31,715 nt of DNA from Coprobacillus sp. CAG:826 (lineage in GTDB: Bacteria; Bacillota_I; Bacilli_A; RFN20; CAG-826). Shown here piece after piece: positions 1-9,287 of this stretch (the first letter of the stretch is position 1; each line of letters starts with the position of its first letter). The translations under genes and the position numbers were made by a program. The notes under the pieces are model-generated. The model was not told the DNA's origin and did not search any database. It worked only from the letters and a program-made list of their open reading frames with translations. The stretch spans positions 45,138 through 76,852 of the forward strand of contig FR897046.1 in NCBI GenBank assembly GCA_000437235.1. Reading direction: 5' to 3'.

Positions 1-2
1 CT

Positions 3-2552
3 GAACTCGGCTCCATTACACTTATTCGTGATTTTGCCTCTTTTTATGGATATAATTTAGTCGCCTTTCCTTTAATGGCATACGCAAAAAAAGAAGATGC
101 CATTACTTTACGCATTGTTTCTTCTTTAGAAAAAGATGAAAAAATGGATATTCAAGAAGAATCAGGCCCTTATTATATTAAAAATTACGATGAACTTTCT
201 AAATTATATTTAGAAGATGAATTAAATAAAACGATAGAAATCATGGATCCTCTTCAAGTTGATTTTCTTAAAAAAAGAGGTCAAATTCTTTTGTTTCACG
301 ATGAAAAACCAAGCGCTGCTCTTTTAAAAGAGCATGCGATGAATGGTTTAAAAAAACTTAATAAATGGAATGCACAATATCAGCAACGTTTAGAGTATGA
401 ATTATCTACCATTGAACAAATGGGATATTCCGATTATTTTTTAATCGTTGAAGATTATGTTCATTACGCTAAGACTCATGCCATTCCCGTAGGTCCGGGT
501 AGAGGTTCTGCGGCCGCTAGCTTAGTGGCGTATAGCTTAAATATTACGACAATAGACCCTTTAGAATACGATTTACTTTTTGAAAGTTTTTTAAATCCTG
601 CTCGTGTAACCATGCCGGATATTGATATCGACTTCGGGGATGAAAAAAGAGATGAAGTCATTTCTTATTTAAAAGACAAATATGGAACTTCACGCGTTTG
701 TAATATTGTTACATTCCAAACAATAGGGGCAAAACAATCCTTACGCGATATTGGCCGTGTCTTCTCTTTCTCTTCTAGCGATATTGATTTGCTCTCTAAA
801 TCCATTCAAAGCAATAATATTTCTTTACGCGATGCGTATAAAAAGATTCCCGCTTTCCGTCAATTAGTGGACAGTGATACCTATTATTTATCCATTATTC
901 GTTTAGCATCAAAAATTGAAGGTTTACCCCGTCAATCGGGACTTCACGCGGCTGGGGTTATTTTAAATGAAACACCATTAGAAGACGTTTTACCGCTTTT
1001 AGAAAATCAAGATGGGCTTTATACTGCCCAATATGAAATGAATCCATTAGCAGAACAAGGTTTCTTAAAAATGGATATTTTAGGTTTAAGGAACTTAACA
1101 ATTTTAGATAACGCCATTAAAAGAGTGAATCAAAATCATCATTTAGATTTAAAAGAAGAAACACTTCCTTATGATGAAAAAGAAATATTTTCGTTAATCG
1201 CACAAGGAAAAACCATGGGGTTATTCCAACTTGAATCCTCAGGAATTAAACGGGCAATTGATCTAATTGAGCCCACGAGTTTTGATGATATTGTTGCGGT
1301 TCTTGCTTTATTTAGACCGGGCCCAATGAACAATATTCCGCTTTATGCAAAAAGAAAAAAGGGACAAGAACCTGTTACCTATTTTACGGATAGTTTAAAA
1401 GACATTTTAGCGCCTACTTATGGCATTATTGTTTATCAAGAACAGGTACTTCAAGTTGTTAAAGAAATTGCTGGTTTCTCTTTACAAGAAGCTGATTTAT
1501 TTAGACGCGCTATATCTAAAAAAGATGCGAAAAAATTAGAAGTCATGAAAGTGGATTTCTTAAAAGGTGCATTAAAGAATGGGTATAGCGAGCAGTTAGC
1601 GTTACAAATTTACGACCACATCTTCCGCTTTGCTGATTATGGCTTTAAAAAAGCACACGCGGTTGCCTATGCCTGTTTAACTTGTAAAATGGGTTATATC
1701 AAAGTGCATTACCCTGCCGAATTCTATGCCAGTATTTTAGAAGGTAATGCTTCGAATAACGACGCAAAATTCTTAGATACCATTAGTGAGATTAAAAGTC
1801 TTTCAATTCCTATCTTACTTCCTAGCATTTTATCTTCTACTCAACATTTTGAAGTAGAAAATCATGCACTTCGTTTACCCTTATCGATCATTAAAGGCAT
1901 TTCTAGTTTATTTGTTTTAGAAATCTTAAAAGAAAGAGAAATTCATCCTTTTACGAGTTTCTTTGATTTTGTAATTCGTATGAGCAACCATAAAATGACA
2001 CTTTCTCAATTAGAAGCGCTTATTCACGCTGGGGCATTTGACGAATTCTCTTATTCAAGAAGTTCCCTTTTAAATATAATGAAAAGTGCATTAGAATTTG
2101 CTAGTTTAGTGAATTTCTCCTATGATCCAAATGAAGAAAATCATTTTCTTTTACCCCCACCAAGCATTATAAATATGGAAGATGATCCATTATATCGCTG
2201 CGAAAAAGAAATTGAAACTTTAGGTTTTATGTTAAGTCATACGCCTTTATATTTCTATCAAGAAAAAAGAAAAGAAGAAAATTTATATAGTATTCAAGAA
2301 ATCAATCAAAGACCAAGAGGTCGCTTTGTCGCTATTTTAAAAAGTATAAAGACGATTAAAACCAAAAAAGGTAGTCCAATGGCCTTTCTTCTCTTCTTTG
2401 ATGATGAAAACGAAAAAGAAGTTATTGTATTCCCTGAAACTTATGCTAAGTGCTATCAAATCTTAGAACGAAACCAATTATACGTGATTGATGGATATGA
2501 AGGAAAAGACCATTCTTTCATTAGTAATGCCATCGAAAAATGGAGGATTTAA
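3..2552 (+). CDS. dnaE: DNA polymerase III alpha subunit DnaE (5' end cut by window)
   Basis: Replicative C-family DNA polymerase. The reading frame is open from base 3, so the start codon lies before the window and 849 residues are visible. The Met at 75 is internal: the codons before it (ELGSITLIRDF...) read as the end of the N-terminal PHP region. The catalytic core has the PDIDIDF motif with its aspartates at about 618–632, preceded by a GPGRGSAAASLVAY segment. The FRPGPM, YQEQ and FKKAHAVAYA segments typical of DnaE follow, then a helix-hairpin-helix region and a C-terminal OB fold (about 2310–2540). It runs straight into polA, whose ribosome site lies inside the last dnaE codons, so the two are translationally close. 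Whether PolC also exists cannot be seen here. Identification is secure; the DnaE subclass is not. Confidence 0.96.
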   Translation, partial: ELGSITLIRDFASFYGYNLVAFPLMAYAKKEDAITLRIVSSLEKDEKMDIQEESGPYYIKNYDELSKLYLEDELNKTIEIMDPLQVDFLKKRGQILLFHDEKPSAALLKEHAMNGLKKLNKWNAQYQQRLEYELSTIEQMGYSDYFLIVEDYVHYAKTHAIPVGPGRGSAAASLVAYSLNITTIDPLEYDLLFESFLNPARVTMPDIDIDFGDEKRDEVISYLKDKYGTSRVCNIVTFQTIGAKQSLRDIGRVFSFSSSDIDLLSKSIQSNNISLRDAYKKIPAFRQLVDSDTYYLSIIRLASKIEGLPRQSGLHAAGVILNETPLEDVLPLLENQDGLYTAQYEMNPLAEQGFLKMDILGLRNLTILDNAIKRVNQNHHLDLKEETLPYDEKEIFSLIAQGKTMGLFQLESSGIKRAIDLIEPTSFDDIVAVLALFRPGPMNNIPLYAKRKKGQEPVTYFTDSLKDILAPTYGIIVYQEQVLQVVKEIAGFSLQEADLFRRAISKKDAKKLEVMKVDFLKGALKNGYSEQLALQIYDHIFRFADYGFKKAHAVAYACLTCKMGYIKVHYPAEFYASILEGNASNNDAKFLDTISEIKSLSIPILLPSILSSTQHFEVENHALRLPLSIIKGISSLFVLEILKEREIHPFTSFFDFVIRMSNHKMTLSQLEALIHAGAFDEFSYSRSSLLNIMKSALEFASLVNFSYDPNEENHFLLPPPSIINMEDDPLYRCEKEIETLGFMLSHTPLYFYQEKRKEENLYSIQEINQRPRGRFVAILKSIKTIKTKKGSPMAFLLFFDDENEKEVIVFPETYAKCYQILERNQLYVIDGYEGKDHSFISNAIEKWRI

Positions 2553-2554
2553 CA

Positions 2555-5155
2555 ATGCCAAAAATGTATGTAATTGATGGAAACTCATTATTATTCCGCG
2601 CTTTCTACGCGACGAGTTATCCGGGAAGTCCTATCATGCGGACCAAAGAAGGTGTGCCGACCAATGCTCTTTTTGCTTTTGGAAATATGATGCATCGTAT
2701 TCTTGCTGATTTTAAAAGCGATGAACATATTTTGGTAGCCTTTGATACCGGAAAAAAGACTTTCCGTCATCAAGAACTAGATACCTATAAAGCCAACCGA
2801 AAACCTTGCCCAGAAGAATTAAAAGCCCAAATGCCTTTAGCTAGAGAAATGTTAAAAGCTTTAGGTGTTTTTACCTATGAAATGGAAGGTTTTGAAGGTG
2901 ATGATATTGCTGGCACTGTTGCTAAAAAAGCCGAAAAAGAAGGTTATGAAGTAGAAATCTATACTTCAGACCGTGACTTTTTACAATTAATTTCTCCTCA
3001 TATTGAAGTCCATATTCTTAAAAAGGGACTTTCTGATGTTGATATTATAACTAACGATAATATGGAAGAACGCTTTGGCTTCTCTCCTATTCAAATTCAA
3101 GATTATAAAGGACTATGCGGTGATTCTAGCGATAATTTGCCGGGTATTCCTGGTATTGGTGATAAAACCGCTGTTAAACTAATTAAAGAATATGGCTCTT
3201 TAGAAAAGATTATTGAAGCCGCGCCTAACATGCATTCTAAAATGGGAGAAAAGATTGTACAAAATGCCGAATTAGGCATGATGTGCAAACATTTAGCTAT
3301 GATTTTAACGGATTTAGATTTGCCTTTCTCTTTAGATGATACGCTTTATGAAGGTTATGAATTTAGCGAAATTTCTTCATTCTGTACGCATTATGAACTC
3401 AAACAGTTACTTTCTAAATTAAGTGTAAAAGGAAAACAAAAAGCTTCTACCCGTACACAAAAAGAGATTACCTATACCCAAATTGGTAGCGTGGAAGATT
3501 TAAATGAACCGACCGTTATGGGCATTAGTTTAGATCGACAAGAAGGTAATTATCATAAAGCCGAATTATATGGTATTAGCTTAACCATCAATGAAAATAC
3601 CTATTACATGGATATTGAAGATGCGAAAAAAGATCAAAAACTACAGTCTTGGTTAATGGATGAAAAAATTAATAAAAACTGTTTTGATTATAAAGCGATA
3701 AAAGTTTTATTACACCGCCACGGTCTTAAAATTCAAGGTCTTCACTTTGATTTATTCTTAGCGTCTTATTTATTAGATTCATCTTTAACGAATGAAGATG
3801 ATGCCGTGTTTTCTTATTTTAATGTGGAATTAAAAGAAAAGCCTGAAATCTCTTTATTTGGTGAAAGAAACGTAGAAAAAGCCGCTCAAGTTTCTTATTA
3901 TTCCCTTCATTTAGAAAATCAAGTGATGGAGGAATTAAAGAAAAATGATAGTGTTTCTTTATTCCATGATATTGAAATGCCTTTATGCGAAGTTTTAGCG
4001 AAAATGGAAATTGAAGGTTTCCCTTTAGACACTGCAACATTAGAAGAAATAGGAAAAGAATTCCGTTTAAAGCTCGAAAAGATTACCGAAGATATCTATG
4101 ATTTAGCCGGCGAAAAATTTAATATTTCTTCTCCTAAACAAGTCGCTCATATTCTTTATGAAAAACTTAATCTTCCAGGTAATAAAAAAGGTTCGACCTC
4201 CATTGATGTTTTAAAAGGCTTAGTAAAAAAACATCCGATTGTTCCTTTAATTTTAGAACATCGTAAATACGCTAAACTGCTCTCAACCTATATTGATGGC
4301 TTAGAAAATTATATTTTTGAAGACGGAAAACTCCACGCGATGTTTAATCAAGCCACCACCACAACGGGAAGATTGTCGAGTAGTGAACCGAACTTACAAA
4401 ATATCTCCGTTAGAGATGAAGAAGGTAAGTTAATTCGAAAAGCTTTCTTCTATAAAGAAGATGATTTATATATTCTTTCTTTAGACTATGCACAAATTGA
4501 ACTCCGTATTTTAGCTAGCTTATCAAAATGTCAAAAACTTATCGACGCTTTTAAAAATCATGAAGATATTCATACTGTTACGGCTCGTCATGTCTTCCAT
4601 GTTGAAGGAGAAGTTCCTTCTAGTTTAAGAAGAAAAGCAAAAGCCGTAAACTTTGGTATTGTTTATGGAATTTCCGATTGGGGATTAAGCGAACAAATTA
4701 ATGTAAGTCCAAAAGAAGCGCGAGAAATCATTGATGAATTCTATTTAGCTTATCCAGAAATTGCAACTTATTTAAAATCCATCGTTGAATTTGCAGAACA
4801 ACATGGTTATGTTAGTACCGTTTTAGGTAGAAGAAGATATTTAAGAGAAATCCATGACTCTTCTTATCAAGTCCGTGAATTTGCAAAACGCGCCGCGATG
4901 AACGCCCCCATTCAAGGTACGGCCGCTGACTTAATTAAAATTGCTATGATTCATATTGATAAGCGACTACAAAAAGAAAACTTAAAAGCGCAGATGGTTC
5001 TTCAAATTCACGACGAACTGCTCTTTAAAGTACCTAAAAATGAATTAGAAATCGTTACCAAAATCGTAAAAGAAGAGATGGAAAACGCAATGCAATTTGA
5101 AGCGCCTCTTGAAGTCGATGGAAGTGCCGCCAAAACTTGGTATGATGCAAAGTAG
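2555..5155 (+). CDS. polA: DNA polymerase I
   Basis: Repair polymerase for gap filling and RNA-primer removal, 866 aa. The ATG at 2555 is preferred because GGAGG (2542–2546) lies 8 bases upstream; an ATG at 2540 lies inside the dnaE end and has no such site. The N-terminal 5' nuclease domain (about 1–290) contains YVIDGNSLLFRAF, EGFEGDDIAGT and GDSSDNLPGIPGIG. The middle region (about 300–460) has the 3'-5' exonuclease fold, but no DxE metal-binding motif is visible, so proofreading is probably lost as in Bacillus Pol I. The polymerase domain has TGRLSSSEPNLQNI, motif A DYAQIELR, motif B RRKAKAVNFGIVYG and motif C IHDE. It is followed 8 bp later by mutM-coaE. Confidence 0.97.
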   Translation: MPKMYVIDGNSLLFRAFYATSYPGSPIMRTKEGVPTNALFAFGNMMHRILADFKSDEHILVAFDTGKKTFRHQELDTYKANRKPCPEELKAQMPLAREMLKALGVFTYEMEGFEGDDIAGTVAKKAEKEGYEVEIYTSDRDFLQLISPHIEVHILKKGLSDVDIITNDNMEERFGFSPIQIQDYKGLCGDSSDNLPGIPGIGDKTAVKLIKEYGSLEKIIEAAPNMHSKMGEKIVQNAELGMMCKHLAMILTDLDLPFSLDDTLYEGYEFSEISSFCTHYELKQLLSKLSVKGKQKASTRTQKEITYTQIGSVEDLNEPTVMGISLDRQEGNYHKAELYGISLTINENTYYMDIEDAKKDQKLQSWLMDEKINKNCFDYKAIKVLLHRHGLKIQGLHFDLFLASYLLDSSLTNEDDAVFSYFNVELKEKPEISLFGERNVEKAAQVSYYSLHLENQVMEELKKNDSVSLFHDIEMPLCEVLAKMEIEGFPLDTATLEEIGKEFRLKLEKITEDIYDLAGEKFNISSPKQVAHILYEKLNLPGNKKGSTSIDVLKGLVKKHPIVPLILEHRKYAKLLSTYIDGLENYIFEDGKLHAMFNQATTTTGRLSSSEPNLQNISVRDEEGKLIRKAFFYKEDDLYILSLDYAQIELRILASLSKCQKLIDAFKNHEDIHTVTARHVFHVEGEVPSSLRRKAKAVNFGIVYGISDWGLSEQINVSPKEAREIIDEFYLAYPEIATYLKSIVEFAEQHGYVSTVLGRRRYLREIHDSSYQVREFAKRAAMNAPIQGTAADLIKIAMIHIDKRLQKENLKAQMVLQIHDELLFKVPKNELEIVTKIVKEEMENAMQFEAPLEVDGSAAKTWYDAK

Positions 5156-5163
5156 GTGATTTT

Positions 5164-6576
5164 ATGCCTGAATTACCCGAAGTTGAAACCATTAAAAACA
5201 TTTTAAAAACTACATGGTTAAATAAAACGATTGATCATATTGAGGTTTTATGTCCTAAAATGATTAAAGGTGATGTTAGTGCTTTTTACTCTTTAGAGCA
5301 TCAAACATTAAATGATATACAAAGAAAAGGAAAATTTTTAATTTTCTTCTTTTCAAATCACCTTGTTTTACTCTCTCATCTACGAATGGAAGGAAAGTTT
5401 TATTTATTCCATAAAGATGAAAATAATAGCCGTTTTGCGCGGATTATCTTCTATTTTACAAATGATGAAAAGATGTGTTATGATGATTCAAGAAAATTTG
5501 GAGTCATGAAAGTCATCCATGAAGATGAATTAAAAAATGAGCCTTGGTTAAGCGCTCTTGGACCGGAACCTTTTGATATTGAAGATCCTTCTTCTTTACT
5601 TTTAAAAGCACAAAAGATACATACACCGATTAAACCTTTTATCATGGACCAACATGTGATTTCAGGTATTGGAAATATTTACGCTGATGAAATCTTATAT
5701 CGTTCTCATATTTCACCTTTAGAGCCAGCCAGTCATTTAACTAAAGAAGATTGGGATTTACTCATTTCAAATGCTAAAGATATATTAAAAACCGCAATTC
5801 AAGAACAAGGCACTACCATCCGTTCCTATCATCCAAGCAAGGATATGGTCGGAAATTTTCAAAATCAACTTTTTGTTTATGGTAAAAGAGGCGATTTCTG
5901 CCCTACTTGTCATACTCCATTTATGAAAATTATAGTGGGTGGTAGAGGTACAACTTTCTGTCCAAACTGTCAAAAGAAAAAGTATCCACCGATTGTTATT
6001 GGTTTAACCGGTGCGATTGGAAGCGGAAAATCCTACGCTCTTAACTACTTTAAATCTTTAGGATTAGAAACAATATCCAGCGATGTCGTTGTTCGTGAAT
6101 TATATCAAGATAAAAGTGTACAGAAACACCTTATTTCCATGTTTGGAAAGAAAATCATTTACAATCAGCAAGTAGATTTTTCTTATTTAAGATTTCTGAT
6201 TAGTGAAGATTCTCATAAGAATAAAATGTTACAAGATTATTTATATCCGTTAGTCAGAAATCAACTGGAGCTATTCATACTTCACTCCAACTCTAAAATT
6301 GTAGTGATTGAAGTTCCTCTTCTTTTTGAAAGTCATATGGATACGTTATGCGATATCACAATTGCTATAAAAATTTCTAATGAAAATCAAAGAAAGAATT
6401 TGAAAAAACGTGGACAAAAAGAAATCGACCAAATGCTTTTAATGAATTATAAAGGTGATGAATATCCTTATGGAAATCAAGTCACTTATTATTTAGACAC
6501 AAATAACAATAAAAAAGCGCTTGAGAAAGCGCTTGAGAAAATTTATAAAAGTTTAATAAACGGAAATACCTTCTAA
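5164..6576 (+). CDS. mutM-coaE: Fused formamidopyrimidine-DNA glycosylase and dephospho-CoA kinase
   Basis: One continuous 470-aa frame with two complete enzymes. Residues 1–272 are MutM/Fpg, which removes oxidised purines: MPELPEVE start with catalytic Pro2/Glu3, conserved Lys57, and a C-terminal zinc finger with Cys246, Cys249, Cys266 and Cys269. Residues 276–470 are CoaE, the last step of coenzyme A synthesis, beginning IVIGLTGAIGSGKS with the P-loop at 283–290 and near normal CoaE length. The junction falls about six residues after the last zinc cysteine, so neither enzyme looks trimmed. In many Firmicutes these are adjacent separate genes after polA; here the fusion follows polA by 8 bp with AGGTGA as ribosome site. 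The 3' end overlaps convergent dnaI by 24 bp. Confidence 0.93.
   Translation: MPELPEVETIKNILKTTWLNKTIDHIEVLCPKMIKGDVSAFYSLEHQTLNDIQRKGKFLIFFFSNHLVLLSHLRMEGKFYLFHKDENNSRFARIIFYFTNDEKMCYDDSRKFGVMKVIHEDELKNEPWLSALGPEPFDIEDPSSLLLKAQKIHTPIKPFIMDQHVISGIGNIYADEILYRSHISPLEPASHLTKEDWDLLISNAKDILKTAIQEQGTTIRSYHPSKDMVGNFQNQLFVYGKRGDFCPTCHTPFMKIIVGGRGTTFCPNCQKKKYPPIVIGLTGAIGSGKSYALNYFKSLGLETISSDVVVRELYQDKSVQKHLISMFGKKIIYNQQVDFSYLRFLISEDSHKNKMLQDYLYPLVRNQLELFILHSNSKIVVIEVPLLFESHMDTLCDITIAIKISNENQRKNLKKRGQKEIDQMLLMNYKGDEYPYGNQVTYYLDTNNNKKALEKALEKIYKSLINGNTF
6514..6537 (+). repeat. 12-bp perfect tandem duplication in coaE tail
   Basis: AAAGCGCTTGAG occurs twice in tandem, giving the repeated residues KALEKALE near the C-terminus of the CoaE part. 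It is in frame (4 codons) and probably harmless. Confidence 0.7.
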
Positions 6577-7467
6577 TGGTATTTCTTTTTTTATCATCGC
6601 ACGAATAATATCAACAATCTGACCTGCTTGAATTCTTCCACTTGCTGATTTCCCGCTTAAATATGTTTCCAATTTTTTTAATGGAATTCTAGAAATGAAA
6701 ATAGTCAATTTCTTTTCTTTTAAGCGTTGGTTAATAATTGGATAAACAATTGAATCACGGATATAATCGCTCATATATCCACTTCCAAAATCATCTAAAA
6801 CTAAAACGTCAACATCAATATAAGAATTAAGCACTTGTTGAAATTGGACTTTATCTGCAAAAGATAAGTCTAATAATTCTTTAAACCGCGTTGATGAATC
6901 TAAAAACGCACCTTTTTCTTTTGGATTTTTTTGAAGATAAGTTACTAGGAAAGTTGCTACTAAATAAGATTTTCCTAATCTTGAGTCTCCATATAAATAA
7001 ATCCATCGATTTGATTTTTTTTCAATCAAACTCATTAAAGTGGCTATAATTACATTTCTATTTTCAGCAATATCAATATCAGCTTTATTATACAAATTCT
7101 TTTCCAACCAGTTTACATCAAAATCATACGCTAAAAATTTCTTTTCAATACTTCTTCTAGCAAGCATTTTGGGACACATTTGCATTTTTCTTTCGATACC
7201 TGTTTCTTCTATAACAGGAATGGCAACCATACAGGGGACTTTTTTAGCACATTTTTCTATTCCAGGACATTTTTCGCAATAGTGTTGGTCATCAACATAG
7301 TCTAAAAAGATACCTAATGAGTCACGAACCATTTCTTTAGGAAGATCATATTGTTTTAAGAATTCAAGAAAGTAAGGATCTTGATAAAGTTCTTTTATTT
7401 TTTCATCTTTATATTGCTCTAAATCACTGCTAAGAATGATTTTCGTTTTCAATTTTACTCTTTCCAT
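6553..7467 (-). CDS. dnaI: Primosomal protein DnaI (helicase loader)
   Basis: AAA+ ATPase that loads the replicative helicase, 304 aa. The N-terminal domain (1–110) has a cysteine/histidine zinc cluster (HYCEKCPGIEKC...C...C). The ATPase domain has Walker A GDSRLGKS (about 160–167), Walker B VLVLDDFG and a later SGR arginine motif. It lies 16 bp after dnaB with GAAGGGA upstream of its ATG, so the two form an operon. Relative to polA–mutM–coaE this pair is inverted (tail to tail), whereas in Bacillus and Staphylococcus dnaB–dnaI follow in the same direction. Its C-terminal codons overlap the coaE end and terminator. Confidence 0.92.
   Translation of the reverse strand: MERVKLKTKIILSSDLEQYKDEKIKELYQDPYFLEFLKQYDLPKEMVRDSLGIFLDYVDDQHYCEKCPGIEKCAKKVPCMVAIPVIEETGIERKMQMCPKMLARRSIEKKFLAYDFDVNWLEKNLYNKADIDIAENRNVIIATLMSLIEKKSNRWIYLYGDSRLGKSYLVATFLVTYLQKNPKEKGAFLDSSTRFKELLDLSFADKVQFQQVLNSYIDVDVLVLDDFGSGYMSDYIRDSIVYPIINQRLKEKKLTIFISRIPLKKLETYLSGKSASGRIQAGQIVDIIRAMIKKEIPLEGISVY
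6563..6592 (+). terminator. Rho-independent terminator after mutM-coaE
   Basis: Perfect 8-bp stem GAAATACC/GGTATTTC with a 7-base loop holding the coaE stop codon, followed by seven T on the + strand. It lies inside the 3' end of dnaI, which is transcribed the other way; no T-run follows the stem on the minus strand. Confidence 0.8.
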
Positions 7468-7483
7468 ACTATCGAGGTCCCTT

Positions 7484-8758
7484 CTATTTCATTTTTTTCA
7501 ATATTTCTTCCCAATCGGTATTAATATCGTCTTCATCAGGTACACTTTTTTCTAAAACTTCTTCAACATCACTATTATCTTTTTCATATGTTTCAGATGC
7601 TAAAGCATTCTTTTTTCTTCTTGGCTTAGTTAAAAAATTCATAGCGTCCAAGGCATTATCAATTTGTGCTCTTGCAAGACTTGCCCCAATTTTTTCGGTA
7701 AAAGCTGCAGGTAAAGTGTTATCTTTAACCTGTAAAACATAGTCCACTAAGACATTAATGACGCTTGGTGCTAAATGAAGACGCGAAGATAAGCGATTAA
7801 TCAAAGCAACATCACTAGGAACTGGTTCAGTCATATTTTGTTTTACTCTTAAAAAATCATAGGGAGACATTGATTCAAATAAGCGAATTTTTTCAGCAAT
7901 ACGAGAATTAGATGAAATTTCGCTGTTTTTTTGTTGCGTTACCTTTTTTACCGATGGAAAACGCATTTCTTCTTTGGCATAACGAATTAAATTATCTAAA
8001 ACAAAGGTGCCTTTTCCTTCTTGTTCAGGTTGGTATGTTCTATACACAACATCCGCCATTGTTTCTTCATCAACGCCCATGAGGGTTGCTACTCTTTCAA
8101 TTTCATTTAAATCGGATTTAGAGAATAGTTTTTCGCCATTTAAAAAGAATTTCTCTTCAAAAATTTGGAAGAAAGTGCCAAAGTCAAAAGAACCTTGAAC
8201 CATTCTTGTTTTTCTTTTCTTAGCTTTCTTAGATGCAGATAGAGAAAAACATTCATCATCTAAGTCGGGATGGAAAACTTCATTAAAGGAAGCGGAGACT
8301 TCTTTTCCATCTCTTTTATCTTCCTTTTTAGGAGAATAACGACTAGCCATCATTTCGGCATCTTTTTTTCCTAAATATTTTTCATATAAGCCTGCAAATA
8401 AGATATCTTGAAAGAAATCATTCGGCATCTTAGGTGCATATAAAACGTATTTATAGAAGCGCACATCATTTTCTTCTTTATAGAACGTGCGCATTAATCC
8501 AACAGCTTCTAATTGCTCTCTTGCTTTTTGAAATTCACTAGTGGACATACGCATGAAATTTAAGATTTTTTCGTGGGAAAATAAGCCTTCATTATCATTT
8601 TCATAACTTGACCAAAAAGTATGGAAAAGCGCAATTGCACCGTAACCTACTAAGGGTTGGTAAAGTAAATCAATGGTTTTTCGATCATAGTCCGTTAATA
8701 TACTGGCGAGTTCAATTTCAAACCAATCTTCTTTTCGAACATATATTTTTTCTTGCAC
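7484..8758 (-). CDS. dnaB: Replication initiation/membrane attachment protein DnaB
   Basis: Firmicutes primosome protein that works with DnaD and DnaI to load the helicase; not the E. coli DnaB helicase. 424 aa with a GTG start preceded by GAGGTGG. The N-terminal part (1–130) looks like the winged-helix region (FEIELASILTDYDRKTIDLLYQPLVGYGAIALFHTFW). The DnaB/DnaD-type domain lies around 290–385 (SPYDFLRVKQ...VLVDYVLQVKDNTLPAAFTEKIGASLARAQI) and an acidic tail ends the protein. First gene of the dnaB–dnaI operon. nrdR, often found between coaE and dnaB, is absent here. Confidence 0.9.
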   Translation of the reverse strand: MQEKIYVRKEDWFEIELASILTDYDRKTIDLLYQPLVGYGAIALFHTFWSSYENDNEGLFSHEKILNFMRMSTSEFQKAREQLEAVGLMRTFYKEENDVRFYKYVLYAPKMPNDFFQDILFAGLYEKYLGKKDAEMMASRYSPKKEDKRDGKEVSASFNEVFHPDLDDECFSLSASKKAKKRKTRMVQGSFDFGTFFQIFEEKFFLNGEKLFSKSDLNEIERVATLMGVDEETMADVVYRTYQPEQEGKGTFVLDNLIRYAKEEMRFPSVKKVTQQKNSEISSNSRIAEKIRLFESMSPYDFLRVKQNMTEPVPSDVALINRLSSRLHLAPSVINVLVDYVLQVKDNTLPAAFTEKIGASLARAQIDNALDAMNFLTKPRRKKNALASETYEKDNSDVEEVLEKSVPDEDDINTDWEEILKKMK

Positions 8759-8780
8759 TTTGTACCACCTCGTACCATCA

Positions 8781-8809
8781 ATTATAAAGTTTTTTATGTT
8801 GCTTTTCTA
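8781..8809 (-). promoter_or_regulatory. Probable dnaB promoter
   Basis: On the minus strand TAGAAA, then 17 bp, then a perfect TATAAT -10 (plus-strand ATTATA at 8781–8786). Transcription would begin near 8774, giving a very short leader that contains the GAGGTGG ribosome site. Confidence 0.6.
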
Positions 8810-9221
8810 GTCGTTCTACATTTATTTTTAGATTTGTTTAATAAAAGTTAATTAGCAAAGTAAAAGGAACAGAAGGGGACCTTCAAGAAAAAGAAAGAAA
8901 GGAGAAGTCAAAATCTTAAAAAACAATCGAAATTTTACTTTAAAAATTTTCAATATTAAAAATAATGTTAATCAATTCATCCCCACATCTAGGTCATTAT
9001 TTTTGCCTAAATCGAAAGAAAATATTATTTTCAAAAATTCATAGATTTTTTTAAAAACATTTATTTTTTATGCTATTTTTAAGAAGTTTTTTCTTGTTCC
9101 ACTATTTTTTATTCCTATTCAAATTCGAATGATGGGTCTAAAAAATTGAACGTTTTTTTCGTTTGAATGACCATGAAAAAAGAGGAGAAAAATATCACTG
9201 AAAAAACTTTTTTATTTTCTC

Positions 9222-9250
9222 TTTAATTTAATAAATTAAAGTGCTATCAT
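9222..9250 (+). promoter_or_regulatory. Probable pfkA promoter (extended -10)
   Basis: TG-C-TATCAT at 9242–9250 forms an extended -10. The -35 candidate TTTAAT, 17 bp upstream, is weak. Transcription near 9257 would give a leader of about 30 nt with GGAGG at 9275–9279. Confidence 0.45.
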
Positions 9251-9287
9251 GAAGTCGTATATCGGTTATTTTTTGGAGGTAGTGTTT

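Larger units (their letters stand above)
8759..9287. other. AT-rich intergenic region between dnaB and pfkA
   Basis: Roughly 530 bp without a convincing gene. It holds the dnaB promoter at one end and the pfkA promoter and ribosome site at the other. Between them are long A and T runs, a small GAAGG/CCTTC hairpin near 8871–8883, and an isolated GAAAATATTATTTTC inverted repeat at 9018–9032. The only small frame noticed (19 codons from about 9170) lacks a ribosome site. Confidence 0.6.

Noticed and set aside
9018..9032. GAAAATATTATTTTC upstream of pfkA as a fourth copy of the glycan operator
   Set aside because: The half-sites are two bases further apart, there is no second copy 32 bp away, and it lies over 200 bp from the pfkA promoter; AT-rich chance match is likely.
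9167..9226. Small 19-codon reading frame upstream of pfkA
   Set aside because: No ribosome site, low-complexity composition, and it overlaps the probable pfkA promoter.
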